From positions 124,001 through 188,000 of the forward strand of contig JAODTK010003110.1 of NCBI GenBank assembly GCA_026419785.1: a DNA stretch of 64,000 nucleotides, given 5' to 3'. The DNA is from Sclerodactyla briareus. Its lineage: Eukaryota > Echinodermata > Holothuroidea > Dendrochirotida > Sclerodactylidae. Each line of letters starts with the position of its first letter. Position 1 is the stretch's first letter. The notes beneath the pieces were generated by a model that was not told where the DNA came from, did not search any database, and was given only the letters and a program-made list of their open reading frames with translations. Made by a program: the position numbers and the translations under genes. Below, in pieces: positions 36,870 to 47,659 of the stretch.

Positions 36870-36950
36870 CGAATGAAAAAGAAAATAGGATTGATGGCCC
36901 TCTCCAATACGCAGATGACATGTGCTATTCGTTGACGTTTTATTTATTCA
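36870..36950 (+). mobile_element. Possible reverse transcriptase scrap (QYADD)
   Basis: One frame reads NRIDGPLQYADDMCYS near 36888-36936. (L)QYADD is the catalytic box of LINE-type reverse transcriptases. I cannot read other RT motifs on either side, so this may be a tiny remnant or chance. Confidence 0.25.
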
Positions 36951-37073
36951 AATCGATTGCTTTAGGGTCTACTTAAAAGCCACACCAGAGCCTTTGCTGA
37001 TGAAATTTTCGAAAGTGTCTGCCAGCCTACTTCAAGTCGTTGGGCGTTACTTTTGCTCCGAAAACATGGACCT

Positions 37074-37124
37074 AGGACCCCCCAGGACCCCCCAGGACCC
37101 CCCAGGACCCCCCAGGACCCCCCA
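37074..37124. repeat. 10-bp minisatellite, about five units
   Basis: Five tandem units of CAGGACCCCC with almost no variation. The collagen-like Gly-Pro-Pro reading on both strands comes from this repeat and is not a gene. Confidence 0.97.
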
Positions 37125-37168
37125 TACACGCTCCACTCGAAGTCAGAAGAATATATACATTCATGACA

Positions 37169-37188
37169 GTGTGTGTGTGTGTGTCTGT
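37169..37188. repeat. Short (GT)n microsatellite
   Basis: About 20 bp of GT with one C interruption. It leads straight into the repeat at 37195. Confidence 0.9.
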
Positions 37189-37194
37189 GACGCC

Positions 37195-37570
37195 TGACGA
37201 TAACTCGACCCCATCGGGCTAGATGGATTGAACTCATACTTAGTATGTGCCATGGTTCCCCCAACCAGGAGTGGATATGGCCCCCATCGTTTTGGGTTAG
37301 GTCCGAGGTAATCTGAGGTCAGCAGGAGTCAAATTCTGGACATTTGTTAACACACGATGTGTTCGGAATGCTTGGTCCGATCAAGTTGGAATTTGGTGGA
37401 ATGCAACTTGCTCTTGGGAAGTACATTAACTCCATTGTAACCGATTTAGTGTAGACCAGGAGTCATTTTGGTGAAAAAACAGGGACATCGTGATTTTTTC
37501 CCGACAAGTTTTAGCACTATAACGCCACTCTACCTGGATGGATGGAGTTCATACATGGTATAGGGGTCCC
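37195..37570 (+). repeat. Dispersed repeat, about 320-bp period
   Basis: GATGGATTGAACTCATAC (37220) and GATGGATGGAGTTCATAC (37538) are homologous landmarks about 318 bp apart. Between them are GGTGGAATGCAACTTG and AGGAGTCATTTTGGTG, which echo phrases at 5250-5340 and 22865-22960. I take these as one family. Confidence 0.55.
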
Positions 37571-37574
37571 CTCG

Positions 37575-38215
37575 TATGAGTAAATGACGTCGACAGTGTT
37601 CAGAATTGGTGAGGATGTGGAGGCCTTTCAGCTCTCTGAAATTCGGAATAGCTATTGTCACTTATATCCACTGTTGTCCTCTATTGGCCGTTTCGCAATG
37701 GACGTGTCTGAAAAAAGCACACATCTTCAAACGTATTCTACACAAAACTGTGTAGCGGTCACAAATTGTTAGATAGAGCTAGACGTGAATGTGTACGGTG
37801 GAAATGTGTCCGCATGCTATTTAGGGTATGGAAGACACCTATCCGCATTCCTCTGACAACCTTTTGTGGACATGCGTCCGTGTCGGAGCTGAGCTATTCA
37901 CTAAATTCACTGATGTATACTTCAAGCTGCGTCAACCATGAGAGCTACAATACCGTCGCAGCTCATTCGGTTCCGTGTTAACAGAACATGTTGAAAATAC
38001 GTTCGAACAGCGCAATTGATAGTTGCGAACCAGGCAATGAACCACCTGTACCATCCCCGTATGTGACTCCTCTCTTCTATCATGAGGAGCGTCTGTGACT
38101 GACGAATATAGCACGAATTTAAGCACAATGACACAGGACACTAAAAGCTTCGCCAATCTGCACAGATAACTTGATTGTCAAACGCCACATAACGCTAATA
38201 AATATACACTAACTT
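37575..38215. other. No gene seen
   Basis: Frames of 60-75 codons on both strands, none recognisable. Confidence 0.5.
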
Positions 38216-38221
38216 TAGATA

Positions 38222-38375
38222 AATATTTCATTCAGAGTGACTATAGAGGCTGGACAAGGCTGTCCATTAGGCCCTGATCTATTCATTACATTCACAGAAA
38301 TTCTAAATATCGTTAAAATTGCCGATAATAATATTCATGGCATCCAATTTTATGTACAAGATTTGCATCACGTCG
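38222..38375 (+). mobile_element. L1/Tx1-like LINE reverse transcriptase scrap
   Basis: The frame reads SFRVTIEAGQGCPLGPDLFI, the motif-B region of LINE reverse transcriptases (family form F-V-RGVRQGCPLSP-LF). It continues FTEIL and NNIHGI, which match the FVEIL...N-IKGI that follows in L1/Tx1-type proteins. LHHVDTTIEL then sits where L-YADDTTI is expected, with the catalytic Asp pair degraded. The fragment is dead, has lost residues between motifs and is cut at both ends; the LINE text stops by about 38375. Confidence 0.65.
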
Positions 38376-38379
38376 ATAC

Positions 38380-39465
38380 TACCATCGAACTATCATTATT
38401 ACTGACGCCACGGAAGATTAAGTTGATATTGTTATTGCGGTTTCAGGCAAGTTCACTGACGTTTCCTTCATGGTATATCATATACTGTATATTATTTCCC
38501 TAATGAATTTTGAATTTGAAATCAAGAAATACATTTTTGTTATTGGACACCTTGCTCTACAACGATGTCGCAAAATGATGACATTTAGGTCAATGCGACT
38601 ATAATCAGGTGGCTAATATTAGTCCTCTGTGCGCTACTGTAAGAAATGTGAGCGTATAACTGTTCTTGTTATTCATAAAATCATAGACACAAATATGTTT
38701 AGCTTCAAAATTGGTCAAAGAAAGACTGAGACTGAGATGAATGAGGACCTTAAATGTGGATAGAAAAATGTTCTGTGATAAAAGCAAGAGTACTCTGGAT
38801 AAAGGATTCATTTGCAGTATACAGCGAAAATACAACCAACCTCCCACCTTGCACCGAATTAAGAAAAAAACAAAAAAACAACAACAACTAGGCATGGTAT
38901 GATGCTCCTTGTTTATCTACACGGGAATGATGCAAAAACCGATCATTATGCCCCATAATCAATTCGTAGCGCTGGACTTGGAAATGATTGGAGAGTTTTG
39001 TTTCAGGATATCAAGCGTTCGTCAAAAAAACAATTGTCATAAATATTGTGTGAATCAGCGACATGTGGTTCTAGTGTAATTCGTGCATTTTCTCCGGGGA
39101 CAGTTGAATATTGCGGAATGATTAGGAGTGTGTATTCTTCCAAAAAACCATGGAATGGCCCACCATTGTCGAAGAACTGAGGAAACTGGAAGTGCTTTCA
39201 TACTCATATAGCGTAATTCTTTTCTTGAATTTAGATTTGCAACTGCCATGTCATAAGCTGGTGCCCTCATTTATGAAATCATCAACGTAGAAAATATCTT
39301 TTCGTAGTCACATATAATTATTGTAGATACTTAAGCCGTATAATGCTTCAATGCAGAATCGGCACATTCAGGGTGAAATTTGTTATTCCCACACAGCCGT
39401 ACTAGTTTGAGAGATTGGAATTTCGGACTGATACGACTGAACGTCTTTTAAGAATAGGGCAAAGA
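38380..39465. other. No gene seen
   Basis: An A-rich and CAA tract lies at 38862-38887. The minus frame 38605-38895 (96 codons) overlaps it and is unrecognised. Confidence 0.5.
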
Positions 39466-39467
39466 GG

Positions 39468-39600
39468 TCCCGTGTATACCCACATCGGCGATAATGTGGT
39501 TGATTGATTTCTAAGGGGATCCGTACAAAACTGTCCCGTATACACGTATGTCCGCGTATAAGTAAATAATTGACTTCTAAGCGAACGCATACAAGCAGGC
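39468..39600. repeat. Two diverged tandem units, period 66 bp
   Basis: TCCCGTGTATAC (39468) and TCCCGTATACAC (39534) open units that share TTGA-TTCTAAG near the end and a CGTACAA/CGCATACAA box. Identity is roughly 60 percent by eye. The 113-codon minus frame spans both. Confidence 0.5.
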
Positions 39601-39604
39601 ACAG

Positions 39605-41640
39605 GTTCCTCGTGCGTGCGATTACTGCTGCCTTCAATGTTCCAATCGTCGAGCTAATGAGTAGATACACGGTCTTCGCGAAGGCCACGTAAGGATAGCC
39701 TGAAGATATTCCCGCGTCCTCCACATGTAACGTTGCCTGTGATACTGCTGTTTTAAATGTAATTTAAAGGCTAAATTCGATTACGTTGATCGTTCTCTCG
39801 CATCAAGTTCAGTAATTTTGTTGTTAAAAACGGTCCTAACAATCGTAAATTGCTCCAGTCGATGGTGATCCGTTTGTCGCTTGTCTTTGTCGCTTGGAAG
39901 AGAAGGACAAGGAACAATCGAAGTCGGCTAGGTGATCTGGATTCGCGTACGAGTTATGTGAATAGTAACAATATAGGGTTATTCCCTGTCTTTCGATAAC
40001 CAATAGGGTAGGGGCAAGAAAAACCAAGGTCGTCCGTTGGTATTTGCCTTTGCGTTAGGTATGTATTATTCTTGAGGCGGTGATTCAAGGATTTCTATAT
40101 ACCTCATTATTATTCTAGTAAGTAGAAGGAAGTAATTGTACCTAGCTGTTACTCATTGTCCCATATTTCATAAGAAACTTGATTTCTGAACTGCCCTATA
40201 TATTTTTGAAAGCCTGCTCCCTGCATGATCTTTTTTCTCGCCACACCAGTTAGGAACGATATTCGGAGCGAAATGACCCAACATATTCCCCTCTCCTCCT
40301 ATTTCGTTTACCAGCATGTGTAGAGAAGATATGGAGAATGTCTGTTCGGTGCCAACGGGGGTAACGTCGGTTGTATATGCGTCTTGCTCATCTCGAATCG
40401 ACGGTACTGTCAAATCCTATCGGGTGTAAGAAGTGTAGGTCTGCTGTATAGGGTTACTCGGCACACACTCCCTGTGAGACCAGCTATGGCGTACAATATC
40501 AAATCGGCTATGCAAAAATATATAATACGTATGATTTTCTTAGATCCCCATTTCCCAAATAAGTATATTTTGGGCAGACGAAATGACATACGTAGCTCAC
40601 ATGCAAATAATTTTCTCTGCATTGGTTTACGTGTGCTCAGTAACTATATCAAGTTCTGGCTATGGAGAGCCGTTGCCTTGGGCTAATCTCCAGACAAATT
40701 ATTCATGGAACTCGCAAAAAACGGGGAATTTTCGACCTGCTGTCCTGTTCCTGGTTAATGTCAATATTGCCATACATACCGGGATTGTTGCAAGGGCGTT
40801 GCTCCGAGATCAATTCAATAGCTCTATAACTTCATTTCCACGAATGCTGCCGGATTCAACATGCTATTCGGTAACCTTTGTTATCGTGAATACTCCGCTG
40901 ATTCATCTTGTCGGCACGTTTACTACTACTGTCGAACATTCTCTCACTTTTATCGAAAACTATCGGCCCATTTTAAGATTGTTTACGATACAACAAACCA
41001 CACAACAGTAACTATCTGAATGGAACTGTTCAACCTTTCGCTCGTGTTATGTGTTTCCATTAATAGCTGTCTTGTATATCGGGTAGTAAGCCAAGGCAGA
41101 CATTGTTTCGTCTTTGTCATTCGTTACCTTTGTGCCGTGGCCTTCAGTATCTCCCATTACAAATCTGACCCTTACGATTCACAAACATCTGCGTAACGTA
41201 ATATTATATATTAGCTATTTCGAGATACCCAGGTGATTACGTGTATTTCTGAGCGAGCGTTCAGGTCGCGTGCGTAAGAAGGACACAGATAGGGTTAATT
41301 TCCACTAATTAACCAGTGTACCATTGTCTAAGACCTAATTACCTCGTGTGTTTTTAACCAGTGGGTGCTGTGTTATCGTAGGTTCTGGTTTCCTACAGAC
41401 ATGGCGAGTGCCGCACGCTACTCGCGATTTCGGGTCACAGCACTTCCTCCTTAGGTCGATGTTAACGTAACTCTATTCGAATTCGATAGTTTCGAATCGA
41501 TTGGTACATTTAAGTAGGGTTCACGCCGGTGTCACGGCCCAGTTATTCATAATACTCGAAGGCATACCTGAAACGTCTAACGTAAAACATTGGCTAAAAT
41601 CACGAACAGGGTTTACTGTTTTGCAGAGGCTTACCAATTG
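39605..41640. other. Unique-looking stretch, no gene supported
   Basis: The longest frame, 40583-41011 on the plus strand (142 codons), starts with a signal-peptide-like hydrophobic stretch and has two sequons, but resembles no family. One frame of this length is expected by chance in the window. The minus frame 40168-40413 (81 codons, acidic) is also unrecognised. Confidence 0.35.
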
Positions 41641-41654
41641 AGGTTAGTCATACT

Positions 41655-42300
41655 GCGTATACTTACTTGGACGCTTACGCGGATTCTGGGCTGTACAGGG
41701 TGCTATGTTAAGTTCCCAGGTGTTGATGCTTCAAGTATATTATGCAGGTGTCCATCCAGGTTCGGGAATATAGTTTCCTGCCTGGAATGACCTCGGCTCG
41801 CACATCCTAAAGTCTCCCCTAATCTAGTCTTGTTTTCCATCCTTGTCTTTTATTCTACATCCGATGTTGTTATTTGGTATCGGGACATGCACCCGTCAGC
41901 TTTGCCCGCTTTCGGTCCTGATTCCTGAGACCACGCTCCTGACGGTAATGGACCTGTCCGTCCGTAGATAGGAGTCGCTGGAGATCTTGAAGTTACTTTT
42001 CTCCATCACCATCTCGGGGCGATGTATAGCTTTGGCTGCCCTGGGTCCTCTATTTCGTAGTATCAGCAGATCCATGAGTTCATAGCGGTTTCAACTTTAT
42101 CATGTCTGGCCAGGCCATGGATCGTCGGGCACTCTGAGACCAGATGGCTTACCGTCTTATCATCATTGACTTCACAAAGTTCTGCAGCTGTTATGTGACC
42201 GCAAGAAACTATCGCGATCCTTAACGAATTATCCTACATACTGCTAAGTTAGATTGAACTTCATATAACTTGCGTCCATACTAAATGCATAAAAGTTTCT
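41655..42300 (-). mobile_element. R2-like LINE C terminus: zinc knuckle and endonuclease-like region
   Basis: On the minus strand DDKTVSHLVSECPTI, then RHDKVETAMNSWIC, match the zinc knuckle and following helix near the end of LINE proteins (family form C-x2-C-x-ETVSHIVSGCP, then RHN-V). Next come KISSDSYLRTDRSITV and VPIPNNNI, degraded forms of the D-x-RPDIVV and IDVAIPGD strands of a restriction-like endonuclease fold, then VRAEVIP and TAQNPRKR (family VKVIPVVVGALG and TARILRKV). The order fits R2/NeSL-type LINEs. Several stops and frame changes show that it is dead. The LINE extends from at least 42205 to about 41660, with weaker support to 42300. Confidence 0.7.
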
Positions 42301-42349
42301 TGGAGGAGCTAGAATTAATGCTGAAGCTTAAGAATATCTGTCTTAGTTG

Positions 42350-42425
42350 TTCCTTTGCCTCCGTGTATCCAAGCAGAAGTTGTATTGGTTTGAATATGAA
42401 TTGGCGCTATCCAATGAAATAAACA
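42350..42425 (+). mobile_element. Possible LINE 3'-UTR box
   Basis: ATTGGCGCTATCCAATGAAATAAA resembles the GGCGCTATATAAATGAATAAA end of CR1/L2-like LINEs. No coding part is readable upstream on this strand, where the R2-like fragment lies in the opposite orientation. Confidence 0.3.
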
Positions 42426-42689
42426 CAGGCTTGCGTTTCATTAGGGAGGAGTAGCCGAATACACATCCACTTGCTTAGGTCGGTCTACAGGGTTCACAGA
42501 TAAAAAAGAATCATCAATATCGATATTTGACACAGTAACTTGATGAGTCTACAACCAGAACAAGTCGGTAGTGCCCGGAGTTGCGAGATCTCATTGGCAG
42601 CTCCCTGAGAAACATGTTTCTACTTGTTTGGTGATTGTTACACAAATGCAACTGATTTCATTGCCTGTGGACATTTTACCTCATGTAAC

Positions 42690-42900
42690 ATAATTTGAAA
42701 TTATTCAGTCATTTCGATCTCCAGATATCTCAAAGTTACTGGTAAATCGTCGTCATTTGGCTGAAAACAAAGTTTCCCCACAAAACTACGATTCTCAGTG
42801 AAAATCTATGTTTAGTGATTTTTTGTGATGTCACTGAAATTGAAACAATTCAGTCATTCCAATATCCAAATGTCTTGACGAATTTTTCAAATTTAGCCGA
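42690..42900 (+). repeat. Weak two-unit repeat, period about 146 bp
   Basis: TTCAGTCATTTCGATCTCCAGAT (about 42702) and TTCAGTCATTCCAATATCCAAAT (about 42848) are related over about 45 bp. The rest of each unit is not clearly alike. Confidence 0.35.
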
Positions 42901-42904
42901 GAAT

Positions 42905-45080
42905 AACACTTTCCCTACGGATAAAGTCCTCAATTTCAGTAATACTAATGATATAAGGGGAAGTTGTCTTCCGAGATACCCTTCCTTTTTTAGAAGAATT
43001 GAAATCCATCGGTTTATTGTAATTACCAGATATCATGGGGCATAGTGAAAAATCAGCAAAATGAGAGATGGCCGGCTTCAAATTTCATTTCCACGACTTT
43101 CACACAATAGACAATTTCTGTTCAAAATAATGTGTGCTTGTGAAGCTTGAACGTGGTCAGTCTTCTGAACTCGATATATCCGTGACACACAAACCATATA
43201 CACACACTAACGGACACCGTTTTCGAGTGCAATCCATCACCTGGCACACCCAATTTCCACCTCAATGGAAGGTTTCCAGCCACCATAGTTGTTTTGGTGG
43301 CTATGTCGACAAGCAACAGGAATATGTGCGAAATGGCTCAAACAAGACTACAATATCCCAATAACGAATTTCTGAGAACATGGAAATGGCAAATTCGCTT
43401 TGGAGCTGCGTATACAATATTGTGCGCTCGTAACGTGGTAGCGCAAAACTAAATTCACAAAGACAGTGTAGTGTTTTGCCTGGCATGGATCGTTCTTTAT
43501 TCTGAAAATATTCATTCCTCCCGCCACGTGTAAATTGTAATTAGATGCTTCACTTTAGGAAAATTACGTATCCAAAACAGTCATTTGAGGTAACTAAACA
43601 TACCAATCGTTGTTTACTCATTGTGTATTTTAAATAATAAAGATCAACTGGCAGACGTCAGCCAATATACTTTGATCGATCACCTCTGCGCCTTCTAATA
43701 ACTGAATCAGCTTTCGGGCCGATAATCAATATTTTACAATTGATTTCTGGTTGGGAAGGGCGAGTATCCAGGAAATATCAATCAGCTAACCAACTAAGAG
43801 CCGGTTTGTTATTTTTGTTTACCTTTCATTAGGATCATGCTTGTTCTTTTCTTCGCTAGTTCAATGGACATTTTGGGAGTTGTATCGATTTTTATTCGTG
43901 GTCGGAGAGATATTCGACGTAGCCATTGATTGTATGTAACTTCATAACTGGCTGTTACTTGGCTATACACATATCGGGTTTTTTTTCTCAATTGTATGCT
44001 TTAAATTTATAACCTAGAATCGGCGTTATCCTGGGATATATCATTTTTCTCGGGATCATAGACGTCGATGTCACCTAAATTGGGATAATCGTATTATTGA
44101 AAGAGTTGTTCAAGTCTCGCGTATGGGGAATGGACGCCTAGCGTTACTGCGTGCAAACAGCCTGGTTGTATGGACACTGTCTGTTCGAGCGAAACGCCAT
44201 AGGCTGAAGTACTCCCCATCAGCAAATGCGCAGAGAGTATTTCATTTGTTGCCAAAAATTATTCACATTGCAGTCTTAGTTGTTAAGAGACCTACGTGCT
44301 CCATTTGGTTGTTACATTAGGTGACCTAAAACATAAACATGTGTTCCCCACGTCACCCGAACAACTGGTTTGGAAATTGATATTTGCCGAACTTGCAGCC
44401 TTGAAAGAGCTTTCGAAACGATGGGCACCACTTTACACAAAATGAAGGTTGACAACCCCATTTCGCGAGTGATTTTGTTCGTGGAATTGGTGGCAAATAA
44501 GGGTAGTCAGGCTCGCTTTCGATAATAATTATATATGAGAAGCCTTCCCCTTCTTTTCAAACCCCGAACGAGAACGTGCATATTTTACTTGAACTCATGA
44601 AGCAAACTTGCATGACATTTTGTCTACTAATGTGCGTCCACACGATGTTCGTGAAACTCGTGTTTCGACCCTAAATGTGAGGAATGTGTGATACGTTGTC
44701 ACACATATCCAACAAGTCACTGTGAGGGTGATGGGATTTTAGTCGGACTGATGGGTTCGGGTTCCACGAGTTAAAGGAAGTTATTTTACTACAGCACATT
44801 AGTTCGGGTGCGTAAGCGTCTCGTATGCCATCCCTGTCATCCTTCATACCCGACAGGAGACGTACATTAAAGCAGCCTTGTAGTGCCTCCATGTGGAATA
44901 CCCCAATATTTCCTCATTTTGGCTACAGAATGTATGAAGAATGTCATATTTCCCCAGTGGTTTAATTGTTATAGTACCTATTCATGATTTTATGAACACT
45001 TGTAATTAACCGATCGCTGAATCGATAAACAAGATACCTTCAAATGACGTGTTCCTGACATAATAGCTGGATATTCAGTC
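42905..45080. other. No gene supported
   Basis: The minus frame 43809-43991 (60 codons, basic) and plus frame 44123-44320 look protein-like but match nothing known to me. CA-rich text near 43185-43215 looks like degraded simple sequence. Confidence 0.4.
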
Positions 45081-45087
45081 TAATGGA

Positions 45088-45110
45088 GGGGGGGGGGGGG
45101 GGGAGGGGGG
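45088..45110. repeat. Poly-G run (16 + 6 nt)
   Basis: Sixteen G, one A, six G. It lies 226 bp left of the transposon at 45336. Confidence 0.95.
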
Positions 45111-45325
45111 ATTTATACTACTAGCTCATTTGACCTCTCTTAGTGTCTTAGTGCAACGAGCAGTTCTGCTAGAACGAACATGGTGTTGCATTTCGCGTTT
45201 TCAAGTAGACGTCGAGAGACCATAACGTAACCTTATATGTTCAAGATTACATGCTCATCGCTCGGGCCGTCCCTGAATTTGACCTGTCATATAACTTTCA
45301 GTTTAGAAATATATGCCTAACAAAC

Positions 45326-45335
45326 GCATATAGGC
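45326..45335. repeat. Left target-site duplication, GCATATAGGC
   Basis: Ten bases identical to 45775-45784, immediately flanking the element at 45336-45774. Confidence 0.85.
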
Positions 45336-45774
45336 AGGGGCGGCGATCTGTGTTAAAAATTGGGAGGGGGGGGGGGGGGGGGGGGGGGGGGGAAAGGGTA
45401 GCAGCATCTAAGCGGAGCGCGACCATGTGTTGGCGCGTAGCGTTCGAGGGAATTTTTCGTTTTACAGACCCCCCAGATTGCAGGAAACGGCACTTCTGGG
45501 GTCATATGGCAGTAAGCAACATCTCTGAAATCTTCAATCAGTCCCGATTTTTTATTCCATTATTGAAGGAACTTGAATCAAGTCCTAAACCAAATTCTCC
45601 TGGTGGCCTAACCTATATGTTCACCACACTTGAAGATGACTCGTATGAACAAAGATCATATTTGCCAGAATCTGACAAAGGTATTGTACACGTGGGCCTA
45701 CTGTATTATACATGTAACGGAAAAGTATTGGGGGGGGGACATGTCCCCCCGTCTCCCCAGTGATCGCCGCTCAT
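45336..45774 (+). mobile_element. Non-autonomous DNA transposon with perfect 10-bp TSD
   Basis: The left end AGGGGCGGCGATC and the right end, in reverse complement ATGAGCGGCGATC, agree at 11 of 13 positions. The element is 439 bp and flanked by a perfect 10-bp duplication. An A box-free, 27-G run (45366-45392) follows the left end, and GGGACATGTCCCCCCG precedes the right end. A 9-10-bp duplication is typical of Mutator-like (MULE) elements, so that is my best guess. No transposase is encoded: the 170-codon frame 45251-45763 starts outside the element and reads Gly from the G run. A related truncated copy lies at 20957-21135. Confidence 0.8.
45366..45392. repeat. Poly-G run (27 nt)
   Basis: The longest homopolymer in the window, inside the DNA transposon just after its left end. 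Confidence 0.97.
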
Positions 45775-45784
45775 GCATATAGGC
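45775..45784. repeat. Right target-site duplication, GCATATAGGC
   Basis: Perfect match to 45326-45335. Confidence 0.85.
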
Positions 45785-45837
45785 GTAAAAAGCGTGATCG
45801 GAAACGTCTCGTTAGCTGCGGGAAGATTTGCCTTAGA

Positions 45838-45935
45838 TAACCGGTTTCAAATATATGAACATTTAGGTAATTTGACCTCACATGACCCTGGATGGCCTCT
45901 GAATAACCTTCACAATTTTCCATTCCAATACAGAT
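45838..45935 (-). repeat. Inverted copy of the 31.4-kb dispersed repeat
   Basis: GGTTTCAAATATATGAACAT, then TTTGACCTCACATGACC and GGATGGCC, form the reverse complement of the GGTCATCC, GAGGTCAA, TTCAAACC unit at 31557-31620. Confidence 0.6.
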
Positions 45936-45939
45936 TTGT

Positions 45940-47446
45940 GATTATGTGGAAACACTCAGGCAGTAGTGATATTATCAGAATACAGTCAGTGCTCAGTACA
46001 GGCTATGCTAGACTCACCTGTGGGTTAGCTTATCCCGACCTACTGACAGGAGTAATGTAAACAACCTCTCTGATAGAGAGCTCAATGGGAATGGCTATTT
46101 GGAAGACTAATTGGAGTAATTAATTATATATTAAAATGTAATCACACTATGCAAACAAAAATGTAACACAGGCTACATTGTGCTTCATTCATCAACCAAT
46201 TTTTACCCTGGTCGCATGTACGGTTTATAGGTTATGAGTGAATTTAACGAACAGATCGGGACGAAACGAACGACGAATTCGAAGCAAAAAAGGCAGATAC
46301 CCACTCAATTCAATATTGTAGGCCGAGGTATCTATATGCCCATAGAAAAAGATAGTTATCACTAATTGTTGTGTTGACTCCGTGTAGAATTTCGCTCAAC
46401 TTGTGTATAGTTTCAGAATGTACGCACTGCTAACTTTGATTTCTATATCATCTTCAAGCACTACTCAGACACATTTCAACATTTACACTGCTACTCCGAA
46501 ATACAAGCTCACAAATTAATATATCCGGCTTCGACAGACATCCGTCTGAATTGACAGTCAGCATAACACGTCGTGTTTTTCATTGTCAACTAGTGCAAGA
46601 AGTACCGTAACGAAATGCTGGAATTTGATTAAATCATGTCCCCTGTGGTGGTTTCGATCTCATAAACTGTCACGCTGTATTGATATCTCGGTAGTCGGTA
46701 TACCTACGGATTAGATCGGAACAGTGATTCTGCATTCTGAAGGAAAGATTTACTCCGGTTAAATGGTAACGCCCATTAATTCCAGTAAAAGTTTCAAGTT
46801 AAATCATGTCAAATATCCTTTGGAAGCCTTGTTGAGGTTGACATTAATCCGAGGCCCTTTCCGTTAAAAGCAATCCCCTCAAAACAAGTTGTTAAAGATG
46901 GGGCTCCAATCTGGGGGGGGATATCGTCAAATAAGTCCTGAAAGCTTCGACATGAGGTAAGAAGAGGTTTACATGAGAAGCCTTAGCTAGTCATGCAATT
47001 GAAAGGTTTCTATGATTAAGTGCACGTCTCAACTAATCTGAACTGACGCTTATAATAGATAGCGCCCACATGTCGTACAGAGGGAAACTGTGTCGCCTGT
47101 TGACATGTAAGCTGTCGTGATTGTAGTTTCGTTGTATTTATTTCCAATCATGCACACTTCATTCTACAAAAATCGTGACGGAATGTAAATTTTATCTCAA
47201 GAAAACTGTATTTAGGTTCTCCACTCATATTCTGTGTATTTATATGTGTTTTTGAAATTATTCTTTCGCAAGGAGCTATTTATTAGCAACGTCGGTTAAT
47301 ATTGTTGTCGAACTCAATCTACAAAATGGGAGTAGGAGTCATGGGTTCCGAACGAAGAAGAGTTTCGATGCATTCTAGATGATGATAGGTGTTGTTACCT
47401 ACAACCCCGTTTGGCATTTGAATTGCAACAAACATGGGTAACTCTT
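45940..47446. other. No gene seen
   Basis: Filler, with a small hairpin CTCTCT-GAT-AGAGAG near 46066. A few phrases near 47060 faintly recall a LINE 3' box on the minus strand, but not enough to call. Confidence 0.45.
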
Positions 47447-47657
47447 CACTCTAAAAACAATCTGGTTCAAAATTGACCGGAAATCGAATCAAATGGGCAC
47501 CTGGCCAGAAAAAAGAGGTTGGAATACAGGACTAGTTTCGGACTCAAAACTAATAATTTCCTCGTCAAATCCAACAGAATCTGATAAAAAGGTGATCTTT
47601 CTTCTGGCAGGTGCCTATTTGATTTGATTTCTGATCAAATAGGACGATTTTAGAGTG
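47447..47657. mobile_element. Foldback MITE, 211 bp, with 60-bp terminal inverted repeats
   Basis: The left arm starts CACTCTAAAAACAATC and runs through AAATCGAATCAAATGGGCAC and CCTGGCCAG. The right arm, in reverse complement, starts CACTCTAAAATCGTCC and runs through AAATCAAATCAAATAGGCAC and CCTGCCAG. The arms match at most positions over about 60 bp with small indels, around a 75-bp centre. There is no coding potential. Flanks show no clear target-site duplication beyond TT-rich bases, so the superfamily is open. Confidence 0.85.
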
Positions 47658-47659
47658 TT

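Noticed and set aside
36922-37264. Collagen-like Gly-Pro-Pro frames on both strands.
   Set aside because: Produced by the 10-bp CAGGACCCCC minisatellite.
40583-41011. 142-codon frame with a signal-peptide-like start.
   Set aside because: No family resemblance, and a frame of this length is expected about once by chance at this composition and window size.
45251-45763. 170-codon plus-strand frame, the longest in the window.
   Set aside because: It begins outside the DNA transposon, reads a Gly run from 27 G and crosses non-coding transposon sequence.
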